From Methylophilus glucosoxydans (GTDB lineage: Bacteria > Pseudomonadota > Gammaproteobacteria > Burkholderiales > Methylophilaceae), in the NCBI RefSeq assembly GCF_042676145.1, contig NZ_JBHTJW010000001.1, positions 434,001-498,000 on the forward strand: a stretch of 64,000 nt of DNA, written 5' to 3'. The position numbers and the translations under genes were made by a program. The notes beneath the pieces were generated by a model. It had not been told where the DNA came from. It was given only the letters and a program-made list of their open reading frames with translations, and searched no databases. The number at the start of each line of letters is the position of its first letter. Position 1 is the first letter of the stretch. Shown in pieces: positions 34,039 through 42,921 of the stretch.

Positions 34039-34497
34039 TTAGTGGGAAACACGTGAGGTGCCGCCGTTTTCAACGATGCGTACACGGTCGCCCGCATTAA
34101 ACTGTTCGTCTGCTTCCTGCACGATGGCCACCAGGCCGCCGCCATCCAGTTTGACGGTGATTTCCAGTGCGTTTTTGCGGGTGACGGCTTCTTCGGCGGC
34201 TGAACCAGCCAGGCCACCGGCGACGGCACCAATGACAGCTGCAATCGCGCTGCCGCGACCACCGCCCACTGAGCTGCCAGCAATCCCACCAATTGCCCCC
34301 CCTGCGATCGTGCCGACAGGGGACTTGGTACCTTCAAGTTTGACGGCACGCACGCTTTCCACTACCCCGGTTTTCACCGTTTGTGCTCTGCGTGCTTCAT
34401 CACGCGAATACACACTACCAGAGTTAGAGCTCGCGCACGCGGCCAGAATGCCGGTGACCAATGCGACAGCAAGCCATTGCAATACACGTGTTTTCAT
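34039..34497 (-). CDS. SlyB/PcP-type glycine-zipper outer-membrane lipoprotein
   Basis: A 152-residue lipoprotein. The ATG at 34497 has GGAG 7 bases upstream, and the signal ends in 'VTGILAACASS' with the lipobox Cys near residue 21. Residues about 65-105 are a glycine-zipper double membrane segment ('GTIAGGAIGGIAGSSVGGGRGSAIAAVIGAVAGGLAG'). The C-terminus is a small beta-rich domain. SlyB proteins belong to the outer membrane and often respond to Mg2+ or envelope stress through PhoPQ. No regulator is nearby. Confidence 0.85.
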   Translation of the reverse strand: MKTRVLQWLAVALVTGILAACASSNSGSVYSRDEARRAQTVKTGVVESVRAVKLEGTKSPVGTIAGGAIGGIAGSSVGGGRGSAIAAVIGAVAGGLAGSAAEEAVTRKNALEITVKLDGGGLVAIVQEADEQFNAGDRVRIVENGGTSRVSH

Positions 34498-34526
34498 TTT
34501 TTTCTCCAATATTGAACAAGCTTCTT

Positions 34527-35495
34527 TTAATGGGTAGCCTGGCCCAGACTAGGATCCTCTTTCAAGGCATCCTGTACCAGGGCGTGACTGTAAATGTTTT
34601 CAATCTCGGCCCGGCTCGGCTGGTGATTCTGCCCGCCACGGCTCGCAATCTTGATCGCGCCCATGGTAGACGCCAGCCGACCACAGGCTTTCCAGTCCCA
34701 GCCACGCACAATGCCATACAGCAGGCCAGCACGGTAAGCATCGCCACATCCTGTTGGGTCTACGACCTTATCTGCTTTAACGCACGGAATGTCATGGCGT
34801 TGACCATCAGCATAAATATGCGAGCCCTCGCTACCCAAGGTCACAATCAAGGCTTTGACCTTGGCCGCCAGTTGTTCCAGACTGAGCCCTGTTTTGTCTT
34901 GGATGACTTGTGACTCGTAATCGTTCACTGCCAGATAGTCAGCCATTTCAATAAAGTGCATGAGTTCTTCGCCATTAAACATCGGCAAGCCCTGGCCCGG
35001 ATCAAACATGAAGGGAATCCCGGCCTCATGACACTCTTTTGCGTGCTGGAACATGGCATCGCGACCATCCGGGGCAATGATGGCCAAGGCAATATCTTTG
35101 GCCTCGTTCACGCTGTTGGTATGCGCATATTGCATGGCCCCGGGGTGAAACGCGGTAATCTGGTTATCATCCATGTCGGTGGTGATAAATGCTTGAGCAG
35201 TGTAGGTACCAGCAATCGCCTTGATGTGCTGCGTATCAATATGATGCTGGTTCAGCCATGCCTCATAGGGGGCAAAGTCATCCCCGGTTGTCGCCATGAT
35301 CTGCGGCTGGCCTTCGAGCAATTGCAGGTTGTAGGCAATATTGCCCGCGGTGCCGCCAAATTCGCGGCGCATTTCAGGGACCAGAAATGCCACGCTCAGT
35401 TTATGAATTTTGTCTGCCAGAATATGATTTTTAAACTGGTCAGGGAACACCATGATGGTGTCGTAGGCGAGTGAGCCGCAAATAAGAATTTTCAT
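34527..35495 (-). CDS. PfkB-family carbohydrate/nucleoside kinase
   Basis: A 322-residue ribokinase-fold kinase. The PfkB second signature 'DPTGCGDAYRAGLLYG' near residue 250 holds the catalytic Asp, and 'FGGTAGNIAYNLQLLEG' near residue 48 is the first signature. The N-terminus 'MKILICGSLAYDTIMVFPD' resembles the adenosine-kinase-like bacterial group. The phosphate acceptor cannot be fixed. It ends about 30 bases before the SlyB-like gene on the same strand. Confidence 0.85.
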   Translation of the reverse strand: MKILICGSLAYDTIMVFPDQFKNHILADKIHKLSVAFLVPEMRREFGGTAGNIAYNLQLLEGQPQIMATTGDDFAPYEAWLNQHHIDTQHIKAIAGTYTAQAFITTDMDDNQITAFHPGAMQYAHTNSVNEAKDIALAIIAPDGRDAMFQHAKECHEAGIPFMFDPGQGLPMFNGEELMHFIEMADYLAVNDYESQVIQDKTGLSLEQLAAKVKALIVTLGSEGSHIYADGQRHDIPCVKADKVVDPTGCGDAYRAGLLYGIVRGWDWKACGRLASTMGAIKIASRGGQNHQPSRAEIENIYSHALVQDALKEDPSLGQATH

Positions 35496-35580
35496 GAAGT
35501 GAATACGGGGTTGGATAAAAGTAGGGCTATTATTGCTGTGCGCCAGCAGTGTGGCAAGTGTTACGAGCGGCTAAGAGTGG

Positions 35581-36147
35581 TCACGACTGCTTGATGGCCA
35601 GATCAATCAGCGTTTTGGCGGCCTTTTTGGCAGACTTGATGGCGCCTGAGCCGCGTTTGATTTGCTCGGCCTGTACGGCACCTTCAAACAGAATGGAGAG
35701 TTGCAGCGCCAGTCCTTCGGCATCTTTGATATTGGCTTCTTGTGCCAGCTTGGTAATAAATTGCCTGAATTCACGGGACTGTTGCGAAGACAGCTGATGA
35801 ATCCGGTTTTCTTCATTGGGGAACTCGGCGGAAGCCTTGATAAAAGCGATCCCGGTGAACGAGGGGGAAGTCACCCACTCTTCAATAAACTCAAACAGTT
35901 TTTGGATTTTTTCATTTGGGCTGCCACCAAGACCGCCCAGTTTTTCATTCATCCAGTCCTGAAAGTCCTGGTGGCTCTGTTGCAACACGGCCAGGATCAG
36001 TTCTTCCTTGTTTTCAAAATACTTGTAAAGCGTCATTTTGGTGGTGCCTGCGACAGCCACAATCGTGTCTACCCCCGTGGAATTAATGCCACGTGTCTGG
36101 AACAGATCCGTCGATACCTGCAAAATTTTTTGCTTAAGCGCATTCAT
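35581..36147 (-). CDS. TetR-family transcriptional regulator
   Basis: A 188-residue repressor with the N-terminal helix-turn-helix 'GVDTIVAVAGTTKMTLYKYFENKEELI' at residues about 24-51 and a TetR_C-like ligand domain. It is divergent from the MxaD-like gene at 36317. Two palindromes sit in the gap (36167-36182 and 36243-36263), so it probably controls both itself and its neighbour. The ligand is unknown. Confidence 0.9.
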   Translation of the reverse strand: MNALKQKILQVSTDLFQTRGINSTGVDTIVAVAGTTKMTLYKYFENKEELILAVLQQSHQDFQDWMNEKLGGLGGSPNEKIQKLFEFIEEWVTSPSFTGIAFIKASAEFPNEENRIHQLSSQQSREFRQFITKLAQEANIKDAEGLALQLSILFEGAVQAEQIKRGSGAIKSAKKAAKTLIDLAIKQS

Positions 36148-36166
36148 GCCTAAAATTATAACACCC

Positions 36167-36182
36167 TATACAAGTTTGTATA
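36167..36182. promoter_or_regulatory. palindromic operator next to the TetR gene
   Basis: TATACAA-GT-TTGTATA, a perfect 7-bp-arm palindrome 20 bases upstream of the tetR start. Likely autoregulatory site. Confidence 0.55.
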
Positions 36183-36242
36183 CCCCCAGAACTTTCAGCC
36201 AGGGAACAAATCCTATTGTTTGACTTTGCTTGCCGTGTTAAA

Positions 36243-36263
36243 TATACTATACCGTATAGTATA
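36243..36263. promoter_or_regulatory. palindromic operator before the MxaD-like gene
   Basis: Arms TATACTATAC and GTATAGTATA flank a single central C, a perfect 10-bp-arm palindrome. It shares the TATAC/GTATA ends with the site at 36167. The arms also contain -10-like hexamers, so repressor binding would block RNA polymerase. Confidence 0.6.
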
Positions 36264-36316
36264 CATTTATGGTCAATTTATTTACAATGTACTTCATCTA
36301 CAACAAGGAGAAAATC

Positions 36317-36805
36317 ATGCGTCAATTATTATTAGCTAGCCTGTTCGCCCTCTCAAGCACGGCATTTGCGGCCGAGCCACTGTATGTCGTTAAATCTGTG
36401 GAGCTGAATCAGCCGGTAGACGTGGTCTGGAAAAAAGTCTCTGACTTTGGCGATTTGGGTGCCTGGCATCCAGCCGTTGCCAAAACCGAGATCGTTGCGG
36501 GTAAAAATAACAGCGTGGGCGCCAAACGCGTGCTGACGCTCAAGGATGGCGGCAAAGTGAATGAAACACTGACCGCTTACAATCCAAAACAGAAAAGCTA
36601 TGGCTACAGGATCACTGATGGCGTGTTACCGGTGAATGACTACGCATCCACCGTGAGTGTGCATAGCAATGGGGATGGCAAGTCTGTGGTGGTGTGGGAA
36701 AGTCATTTCTTGCCAAAAGCGCCTGCAGATGAAAAAGCAGCCTCTGACGCGATTAAAGGCGTTTACGATGGTGGTTTGAATCAGCTTAAAACCCTGTTCC
36801 AATAA
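36317..36805 (+). CDS. periplasmic SRPBCC (MxaD-like) protein
   Basis: A 162-residue exported protein. AAGGAG lies 6 bases before the ATG at 36317, and a signal peptide ends at 'STAFAAEP'. The mature part is a START/Bet v1-type fold ('VKSVELNQPVDVVWKKVSDFGDLGAWHPAV', 'LTLKDGGKVNETLTAY') as in MxaD, a periplasmic protein linked to methanol oxidation in methylotrophs. There is no mxa cluster here. The TetR gene and palindromes upstream suggest tight control. Confidence 0.8.
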   Translation: MRQLLLASLFALSSTAFAAEPLYVVKSVELNQPVDVVWKKVSDFGDLGAWHPAVAKTEIVAGKNNSVGAKRVLTLKDGGKVNETLTAYNPKQKSYGYRITDGVLPVNDYASTVSVHSNGDGKSVVVWESHFLPKAPADEKAASDAIKGVYDGGLNQLKTLFQ

Positions 36806-36820
36806 ATCAGCGTTTGCTGT

Positions 36821-36855
36821 AAAAAAAGCCGTCACGAGCAGTGGCGGCTTTTTTG
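36821..36855 (+). terminator. terminator of the MxaD-like gene
   Basis: AAGCCGTCAC pairs with GTGGCGGCTT (one G-T pair) around a five-base loop, followed by TTTTTT. It starts 16 bases past the stop. The A-run on the left side allows function for the convergent gene too. Confidence 0.85.
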
Positions 36856-36890
36856 TTATGCAACGACGGCCTGTTTTATTGTCAGGCAGT

Positions 36891-37637
36891 CTACTGTCTG
36901 GAGTTGGCCATCAGTTTGGGCGTGTAATTGCATTGCACCTGGTCAAGCAGCTGGTTGACCAGTACTTGCTCGTCACGGTTGGTTGTGACGTGACCATTGA
37001 TGATGTTTTCGATGTAAACGCTTTTCAAACGTTCTGGCAGTTGAATCGCTTCGATCAGTCGGCAATCACCATGTTTCATGGTTTCGAGGCGGCTGTAAAT
37101 GGCTGCGGTTTCGGTGGGACTGGCCTCGAATGATAACGGGCGGGGCGGAGGCTGATGCACCGCTGCGGTCTGGAGGCTGGGCGCGGATTCGAGCTGCATA
37201 TGCCAGTAATAACCGCCCACGACGCCACAGACCAAGGTGACCGCCACCACGCCATAGTTGCGGATGGCCAGCCAGTCGATTTGCAGTTTGGTTTGCTCGT
37301 CGATAAGTGCTTTTGCTGCCTGTTTTGCATGTTGCAGGGCGCTGGATTGTCTGTGTGCCAGCTTTTCCTGACAGGCGCTTAGTGCCATGAAATATAACTG
37401 GTTAGCGAGCATGTCAGGCAGGCGCGCGCCTGCCAGTTGTGCCTGTGTGCTCAGGTATGCCTGCAGTCGCCCAGGCTGGGTCGATGTTGTCGCGGGCGTG
37501 GTTTGCGCCTCTGCGAGCGGGCTGGAGAGCAAGTCATCCAGAATATTGAATAAGCCTAGCAGCTTGTGCGCGGCCTGCTTGCCGGACTTGTCCAGCATGG
37601 TTATCAGCCAATCTGATTGTAATAATGCGTGCAACAT
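36891..37637 (-). CDS. unknown membrane-anchored protein
   Basis: A 248-residue protein I do not recognise. An N-terminal helical region of about 125 residues is followed by one membrane helix ('YGVVAVTLVCGVVGGYYW') and a Pro-rich linker ('HQPPPRPL'). A C-terminal domain of about 70 residues with two Cys ('HGDCRLIEAIQLPERL', 'VQCNYTPKL') is probably periplasmic and disulfide-bonded. It is last in a same-strand run with the TlpA and HemJ-like genes, six bases beyond the latter. Confidence 0.65.
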   Translation of the reverse strand: MLHALLQSDWLITMLDKSGKQAAHKLLGLFNILDDLLSSPLAEAQTTPATTSTQPGRLQAYLSTQAQLAGARLPDMLANQLYFMALSACQEKLAHRQSSALQHAKQAAKALIDEQTKLQIDWLAIRNYGVVAVTLVCGVVGGYYWHMQLESAPSLQTAAVHQPPPRPLSFEASPTETAAIYSRLETMKHGDCRLIEAIQLPERLKSVYIENIINGHVTTNRDEQVLVNQLLDQVQCNYTPKLMANSRQ

Positions 37638-37643
37638 ACCTGC

Positions 37644-38054
37644 TTAAAATGGCTTGACGACCACCAGAATCACCACGGCGAACAGGATCAGCACCGGGAC
37701 TTCATTAAACCAGCGAAACCAGACATGACTACGCTTGTTTTGCTGCGCAAGAAATTGTTTAAGCAGTTTGCCGCAATAGTGATGGTAGCCAATCAGCAGG
37801 ATGATCAGGGTCAGTTTGGCATGCATCCAGCCACCGGTGATGCCGTAACCCAGCCATAACCATAAGCCAAATGCGAGCGCCAGCAGCATGAGGGGCTGCA
37901 TGAAACGGTAAAGTTTTTGCGCCATGAGCAGCAAGCGCGCATAGGCGTGAGTTTCTGTTTCCATCGCCAGGTTGACGTAGATACGGGGCAGGTAAAACAG
38001 GCCGGCGAACCAACTGGTGACAAAAATAATATGTAGCGCTTTGACCCACAACAT
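37644..38054 (-). CDS. hemJ: CopD/HemJ-family membrane protein
   Basis: A four-helix protein of 136 residues. 'MLWVKALHIIFVTSWFAGLFYLPRIYVNLAM' is the N-terminal signature of the HemJ (UPF0093) family, with the His of 'ALHII'. HemJ proteins oxidise protoporphyrinogen IX in haem synthesis in many Proteobacteria that lack HemG/HemY. Annotation as 'CopD family protein' is a common alternative. It starts directly next to the stop of the thioredoxin gene, so the two are coupled. Confidence 0.75.
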   Translation of the reverse strand: MLWVKALHIIFVTSWFAGLFYLPRIYVNLAMETETHAYARLLLMAQKLYRFMQPLMLLALAFGLWLWLGYGITGGWMHAKLTLIILLIGYHHYCGKLLKQFLAQQNKRSHVWFRWFNEVPVLILFAVVILVVVKPF

Positions 38055-38552
38055 TTAGCTGGCTTTCTGATTCAGGAGTTTGTGTAATTCGGCAAAGTTA
38101 AGTTCGCCTATGGTTTTCTGGATGCGGTTGCCGTTGCCGTCAAAGATAAAGGTGGTCGGGGTCAAGTTGACATTGCCAAACGCCCTGACCATTTCGCCGT
38201 AACCGTCATGCATGACGGCAAACGGCAGCGCTTTTTCCTGGGTGTAATTGAGCACTTGCGCAGGCGGGTCATACGGCATCGCCACGGCAATCACCACCAG
38301 GTTTTTGTCTTTGTACTGCTGGTAAGTGTGGATGAGGTCAGGCATCTCCTTGATGCAGCCCGGGCAGTCTGTCGCCCAGAAATTGACCAGCACCGTTTTG
38401 CCGCGCAGGCTTTGCATGCTGATTTTCTGGCCATCCAGCGTGGTGAAGGTGACTTCTGGTGCCTGCGGTTTTTGCATGACAGCAAATACCAGGCCTGCGA
38501 TGAGCGCCAATGCAACTATTGCTACGCCCCATGTTCTGAATATTGATTTCAA
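38055..38552 (-). CDS. TlpA-like thiol-disulfide oxidoreductase
   Basis: A 165-residue membrane-anchored periplasmic thioredoxin. After an N-terminal helix comes a thioredoxin fold with the active site 'WATDCPGC' near residue 63, and the cis-Pro in 'LTPTTFIFDGNG'. Such proteins reduce apocytochromes or other exported Cys proteins. CPGC differs from the common CxPC form. It is the first gene of the run that includes HemJ. Confidence 0.88.
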   Translation of the reverse strand: MKSIFRTWGVAIVALALIAGLVFAVMQKPQAPEVTFTTLDGQKISMQSLRGKTVLVNFWATDCPGCIKEMPDLIHTYQQYKDKNLVVIAVAMPYDPPAQVLNYTQEKALPFAVMHDGYGEMVRAFGNVNLTPTTFIFDGNGNRIQKTIGELNFAELHKLLNQKAS

Positions 38553-38634
38553 CTTAGCCTCTTAAAAAACGGATGACTCAAAAATGCACGCTAAAAACCA
38601 TAGGCCGTGTAACGTGTTTGTGCTGTATACGACA

Positions 38635-38643
38635 TGGTATAAT
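38635..38643 (+). promoter_or_regulatory. extended -10 promoter of the DUF3683 gene
   Basis: TGG-TATAAT, an extended -10 with perfect hexamer at 38638-38643, about 27 bases before the ATG. The -35 is weak. The leader would be about 20 bases with no clear ribosome site. Confidence 0.55.
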
Positions 38644-38669
38644 TGACTTTTGTTTTTGATAAATTATCA

Positions 38670-41600
38670 ATGAACGCACCTGTCAACGCAGATTTGTTAA
38701 AGCGCAATTCTACCCCTCTCGCACGATTACGCGAAATTCCGTACAACTATACCTCCTTCTCTGACCGCGAAATCGTCATCCGGTTTCTCGGCGAAGAAAT
38801 CTGGGAAATCCTTAATGTGCTGCGCGCCGAGCGTAAAACAGGCCGCAGTGCGCGCATGCTGTTTGAGGTGTTGGGCGATTTGTGGGTGGTGTCACGCAAC
38901 CCTTATCTGCAAGATGACCTGCTGGAAAATCCCAAGCGCCGCAAGGCCTTGATCGAGGCGCTATACCACCGTATTGCTGCCATTCAGGAGCGTAGCGGTG
39001 GCAATGAAAAAGTACAAAAACTGGTCTCTGCGGCGACCAAAGCGGTAGAGAAGTTTGCCGATGATTTCAAGCAAACGGCCGAGTTACGCAAAAAAGCCCT
39101 GGCCAAACTGACCAAGTACACTCGCAAAGACAATGTGCAGTTTGATGGCTTGGCACGTGTCTCACATGTGACAGACGCCACCGACTGGCGCGTCGAATAT
39201 CCCTTTGTGGTGATCAACCCGGATACTGAAGCCGAGATCTCTTATCTGGTGCGCGCCTGTATCGAATTGGGTCTGACCATTATTCCACGTGGGGGCGGAA
39301 CGGGTTACACGGGCGGCGCGGTACCGTTGACGCCATTGTCTGCAGTCATCAACACCGAAAAACTGGACCAACACTCAGGTGTGCAAATGCGCACCTTGCC
39401 CGGCGTCTCCCGTCAGGTGGCTACGATTGAGTGCGGCGCGGGTGTAGTGACCCGTCGCGCCATGGATGCGGCCACGGCTGCCGGCCTGGAATTCGCCTGC
39501 GACCCGACCTCTGCCGATGCCTGTTGCATTGGTGGTAACGTCGCCATGAACGCTGGTGGTAAAAAAGCCGTGCTGTGGGGGACGGCGCTGGATAACCTCG
39601 CCTCATGGCGCATGGTGACGCCAGATGCGACCTGGCTGGAAGTGGAGCGTCTGGATCACAACCTGGGCAAAATTCACGATATTGACATGGCGCGCTTTAA
39701 AATCAGCCGCTACGACATCGACCATAAAAACCTGCTGTCCGAGCCTGAGATTCTTGAAATTCCGGGGCCGAGCTTCCGTAAGGTCGGCCTGGGTAAAGAC
39801 GTGACCGACAAGTTTCTGTCCGGTTTGCCTGGTGTGCAAAAAGAGGGTTGTGACGGTCTGATTACCTCTGCCACCTTTATTTTGCACCGCATGCCCAAAC
39901 ATGTACGCACCATTGCGCTGGAGTTTTTTGGCAATGTGTCGCATGCCGTGCCCGCGATTGTCGAGATCAAGGATTATCTGGACGCTACTGCCAAGCAAGA
40001 CCCGTCGGTGATCATGGCCGGTCTGGAGCACATGGATGAGCGCTATGTGAAAGCCGTGGGCTATGCGACCAAGGCCGCACGCCAGCAACGGCCAAAAATG
40101 GTGTTGTTGTGCGATATCGCGTCTGATGATGAAAACGCCGTCGGTGAAGTGGCTTCTGCCGTAGTGCGCATCTGTAATGCACGTAACGGCGAAGGCTTTA
40201 TTGCCGTCTCGGCCGAGGCCCGTAAAAAATTCTGGCTGGACCGTTCACGCACGGCGGCAATTGCCCGCCATACCAACGCCTTCAAGATTAACGAAGACGT
40301 GGTGATTCCATTGCCGCGCCTGGGCGAATACTCCGACGGCATTGAGCGGATTAATATCGAGCTGTCTATCAATAACAAGCTGCGTCTGGTGGATGCGCTG
40401 GAAGCCTTTGTCGCTGGTGACCTGCCTTTGCAGCCGGATGAAGACGGCAACTCCGACCCTGAAGGGGTCAAATCCAAACAAAACATTGCCTTGCAGTTGT
40501 TGCGTGATGTGCGTGCCAAATGGCGCCTGATTTTGAATACCCTGGACGAGCCTGTCACCGTGCTGGGCGAGATGGGCAAGGCCTATGCCCAATATGAAAA
40601 CGTGTTCCGCGCCGTGCAGTCTTACGATTTGCGCGTTTCCTGGAAGCGCGAGCTCAAGCGGCCAATGGCGGATATTTTTGCTGGCCGTGAATACCAGAAG
40701 ATTCTGGACAAGCTGGATGAGATTCAGAAAGCCGTGTTGAAGAGCCGCGTGTTTATCGCACTGCACATGCACGCTGGTGACGGTAACGTGCATACCAATA
40801 TCCCGGTCAACTCTGACGACTACGGCATGATGCAAGACGCCCACGCCGCTGTTGCGCGCGTGATGGCCCTGGCACGTAGCCTCAATGGCGTGATTTCTGG
40901 CGAGCATGGGATCGGTATCACCAAGATGGAGTTCCTGGATCAGGCCACCATTGATACCTTTGCTGCTTACAAAGCCAAGGTAGACCCCGAAGGCCGTTTC
41001 AACAAAGGCAAACTGATGATGGGTTCCGGGCTGGAAAACGCCTATACCCCCAGCTTTGGTTTGCTCGAGCAAGAGTCCATCATCATGGAGCAGTCTGCCA
41101 TAGGCGAGATTGCCGATGATATTTCTGACTGCTTGCGTTGCGGCAAGTGTAAGCCCGTGTGTTCTACCCACGTGCCACGCGCCAATTTGCTATATTCCCC
41201 ACGTAACAAGATTCTCGGCACCTCCTTGCTGATCGAGGCCTTCTTGTACGAAGAGCAAACCCGTCGCGGCATTTCGCTCAAGCACTTTGACGAGTTCAAC
41301 GATGTGGCTGACCATTGCACGGTCTGCCACCGTTGTGAAAAACCTTGCCCGGTCAATATTGACTTTGGTGATGTGTCCGTCAAGATGCGTAACTTCCTGC
41401 GCGAGCAAGGCAAGAAGAAATTCAACCCTGGCACGGCTGCCGGTATGCTGTATCTGAATGCCAAAGATCCGGCCACCATCAAGTTCTTGCGTGCAACCAT
41501 GATAGGCATGGGCTACAAGGCGATTAATATTGCTAACAGCCTGGCCAAGAAATTTGGCCTGCTCAAGGACAAAAAAGCACCACCGGCGACGGTGGGCAAG

Positions 41601-42539
41601 CCAGAGATCAAGGCGCAGGTGATTCACTTCATCAACCGGCCGATGCCGAAGAAAATGCAGTCCAAGACCTCACGTGCCATGCTGGGCGTGGAAGATGACA
41701 CCATGATTCCGGTCATCCGCAACCCGCAAAAGGTGAACGAGGATTCGGAAGCCGTGTTCTACTTCCCGGGCTGCGGCTCCGAGCGCCTGTTCTCTAACGT
41801 CGGCCTGGCGACTCAAGCCATGTTGTACGAGGTGGGCGCGATTACGGTCTTGCCACCTGGCTACCTGTGCTGCGGTTACCCGCAAACAGCCTCAGGCAAC
41901 CACGACAAGGGCCAGGAAATCACGGCGGACAACCGCGTGCTGTTCCACCGCGTCGCCAACACCTTGAACTACCTGGATATCAAGACCGTGATTGTGTCTT
42001 GCGGCACCTGTATGGATCAGTTGCAGAAGTACGAGTTCGAGAAGATTTTCCCGGGCTGCCGTCTGCTCGACATCCACGAGTACCTGATGGAAAAAGACAT
42101 GCGCCTGCAAAGTGTGACCGGTACGCGCTATATGTATCATGACCCATGCCACTCGCCGATGAAGACTTACAAGCCATTGGAAGTCACCAACAAGCTGATG
42201 GGCACTGACGTGACGTTGAATGACCGCTGCTGCGGTGAGTCCGGCACTTTTGCTGCGGCGCGTCCTGACATTGCTACCCAGGTCAAATTCCGCAAACAGG
42301 AAGAGCTGGAAAAAGGCATGGAGAAAATGGGCTTGACCGTGGGCGCCCCCGAGCAGCCAGTCAAAATCCTGACGTCTTGCCCAAGCTGCCTGCAAGGTCT
42401 GTCACGCTATGGTGATGACACTGGCATTGAAGCTGACTACATTGTGGTGGAAATGGCCAAGCACGTGCTGGGTGAAAACTGGATGGAAAATTACATCCAG
42501 AAGGCCAATAACGGTGGCATTGAGAAAGTATTGCTGTAA
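38670..42539 (+). CDS. DUF3683 FAD-linked oxidase/Fe-S fusion (D-lactate dehydrogenase-like)
   Basis: A 1289-residue flavin/iron-sulfur oxidoreductase. The first 165 residues match the DUF3683 lead domain. An FAD-binding domain follows ('IIPRGGGTGYTGGAVPL' at about 206) and then the FAD-oxidase C-terminal domain ('LHMHAGDGNVHTNIP', 'SGEHGIGITKMEFL'). Two [4Fe-4S] ferredoxin motifs start near 820 ('CLRCGKCKPVCS') and 882 ('CTVCHRCEKPCPVN'). Two CCG domains follow ('CCGYP', 'SCGTCMDQ', 'CCGESG', 'SCPSCLQG'). It is built like a glycolate/D-lactate dehydrogenase with GlcD/GlpC parts in one chain. The electron acceptor is probably quinone and the substrate a 2-hydroxyacid. I use the ATG at 38670; the frame also has a TTG at 38643. 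Confidence 0.88.
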   Translation: MNAPVNADLLKRNSTPLARLREIPYNYTSFSDREIVIRFLGEEIWEILNVLRAERKTGRSARMLFEVLGDLWVVSRNPYLQDDLLENPKRRKALIEALYHRIAAIQERSGGNEKVQKLVSAATKAVEKFADDFKQTAELRKKALAKLTKYTRKDNVQFDGLARVSHVTDATDWRVEYPFVVINPDTEAEISYLVRACIELGLTIIPRGGGTGYTGGAVPLTPLSAVINTEKLDQHSGVQMRTLPGVSRQVATIECGAGVVTRRAMDAATAAGLEFACDPTSADACCIGGNVAMNAGGKKAVLWGTALDNLASWRMVTPDATWLEVERLDHNLGKIHDIDMARFKISRYDIDHKNLLSEPEILEIPGPSFRKVGLGKDVTDKFLSGLPGVQKEGCDGLITSATFILHRMPKHVRTIALEFFGNVSHAVPAIVEIKDYLDATAKQDPSVIMAGLEHMDERYVKAVGYATKAARQQRPKMVLLCDIASDDENAVGEVASAVVRICNARNGEGFIAVSAEARKKFWLDRSRTAAIARHTNAFKINEDVVIPLPRLGEYSDGIERINIELSINNKLRLVDALEAFVAGDLPLQPDEDGNSDPEGVKSKQNIALQLLRDVRAKWRLILNTLDEPVTVLGEMGKAYAQYENVFRAVQSYDLRVSWKRELKRPMADIFAGREYQKILDKLDEIQKAVLKSRVFIALHMHAGDGNVHTNIPVNSDDYGMMQDAHAAVARVMALARSLNGVISGEHGIGITKMEFLDQATIDTFAAYKAKVDPEGRFNKGKLMMGSGLENAYTPSFGLLEQESIIMEQSAIGEIADDISDCLRCGKCKPVCSTHVPRANLLYSPRNKILGTSLLIEAFLYEEQTRRGISLKHFDEFNDVADHCTVCHRCEKPCPVNIDFGDVSVKMRNFLREQGKKKFNPGTAAGMLYLNAKDPATIKFLRATMIGMGYKAINIANSLAKKFGLLKDKKAPPATVGKPEIKAQVIHFINRPMPKKMQSKTSRAMLGVEDDTMIPVIRNPQKVNEDSEAVFYFPGCGSERLFSNVGLATQAMLYEVGAITVLPPGYLCCGYPQTASGNHDKGQEITADNRVLFHRVANTLNYLDIKTVIVSCGTCMDQLQKYEFEKIFPGCRLLDIHEYLMEKDMRLQSVTGTRYMYHDPCHSPMKTYKPLEVTNKLMGTDVTLNDRCCGESGTFAAARPDIATQVKFRKQEELEKGMEKMGLTVGAPEQPVKILTSCPSCLQGLSRYGDDTGIEADYIVVEMAKHVLGENWMENYIQKANNGGIEKVLL

Positions 42540-42543
42540 ACCC

Positions 42544-42569
42544 ACAAACCCCGCGTAAGCGGGGTTTGT
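42544..42569 (+). terminator. terminator after the DUF3683 gene
   Basis: ACAAACCCCGC-GTAA-GCGGGGTTTGT, a perfect 11-bp stem directly after the stop codon. The T-run after it is short. It may also serve the convergent DUF3149 gene. Confidence 0.8.
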
Positions 42570-42603
42570 TTAAGTGGCGGCGTATCGTGTCAGTGCAAAG
42601 GGT

Positions 42604-42729
42604 TTATGATTGTCGCGCTTTGACATAGACATAAATCCCTGCCCAAATCATGACCACTAAAATCACAGCAATCACGATAAAACTCATTAAACCGTAGTCA
42701 GTCGATAACAAATCAATCAAAATTTTCAT
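42604..42729 (-). CDS. DUF3149-type membrane microprotein
   Basis: A 41-residue peptide. GGAGGAAA lies 4-5 bases before the ATG at 42729. The start 'MKILIDLLSTDYGLMSFIVI' matches my memory of the DUF3149 family (small betaproteobacterial proteins of 40-50 residues). It is one membrane helix (residues about 14-35) with a basic tail. Function unknown. It is convergent to the DUF3683 gene and divergent from pyrD. Confidence 0.8.
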   Translation of the reverse strand: MKILIDLLSTDYGLMSFIVIAVILVVMIWAGIYVYVKARQS

Positions 42730-42842
42730 GGGTTTCCTCCAGTAAGCGAATCATGTTGCACGCAATGAATCTGTAGAGGATTTTGAACCCTTATGACATC
42801 ATGGTTTTTGATGTAACGCAAAAGTCATGTCAGCGACACCTG

Positions 42843-42866
42843 GTGACTGTATTGTCTGGCAGTCAC
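42843..42866. repeat. inverted repeat upstream of pyrD
   Basis: GTGACTG (42843-42849) and CAGTCAC (42860-42866), 10 bases apart and about 55 bases before the pyrD start. It could be an operator or leader hairpin. Confidence 0.3.
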
Positions 42867-42921
42867 TGCTGGCAAAATGCAACGATAGAGTTGGAAAATT
42901 AAAAGTTCAGGAATCAAACGG

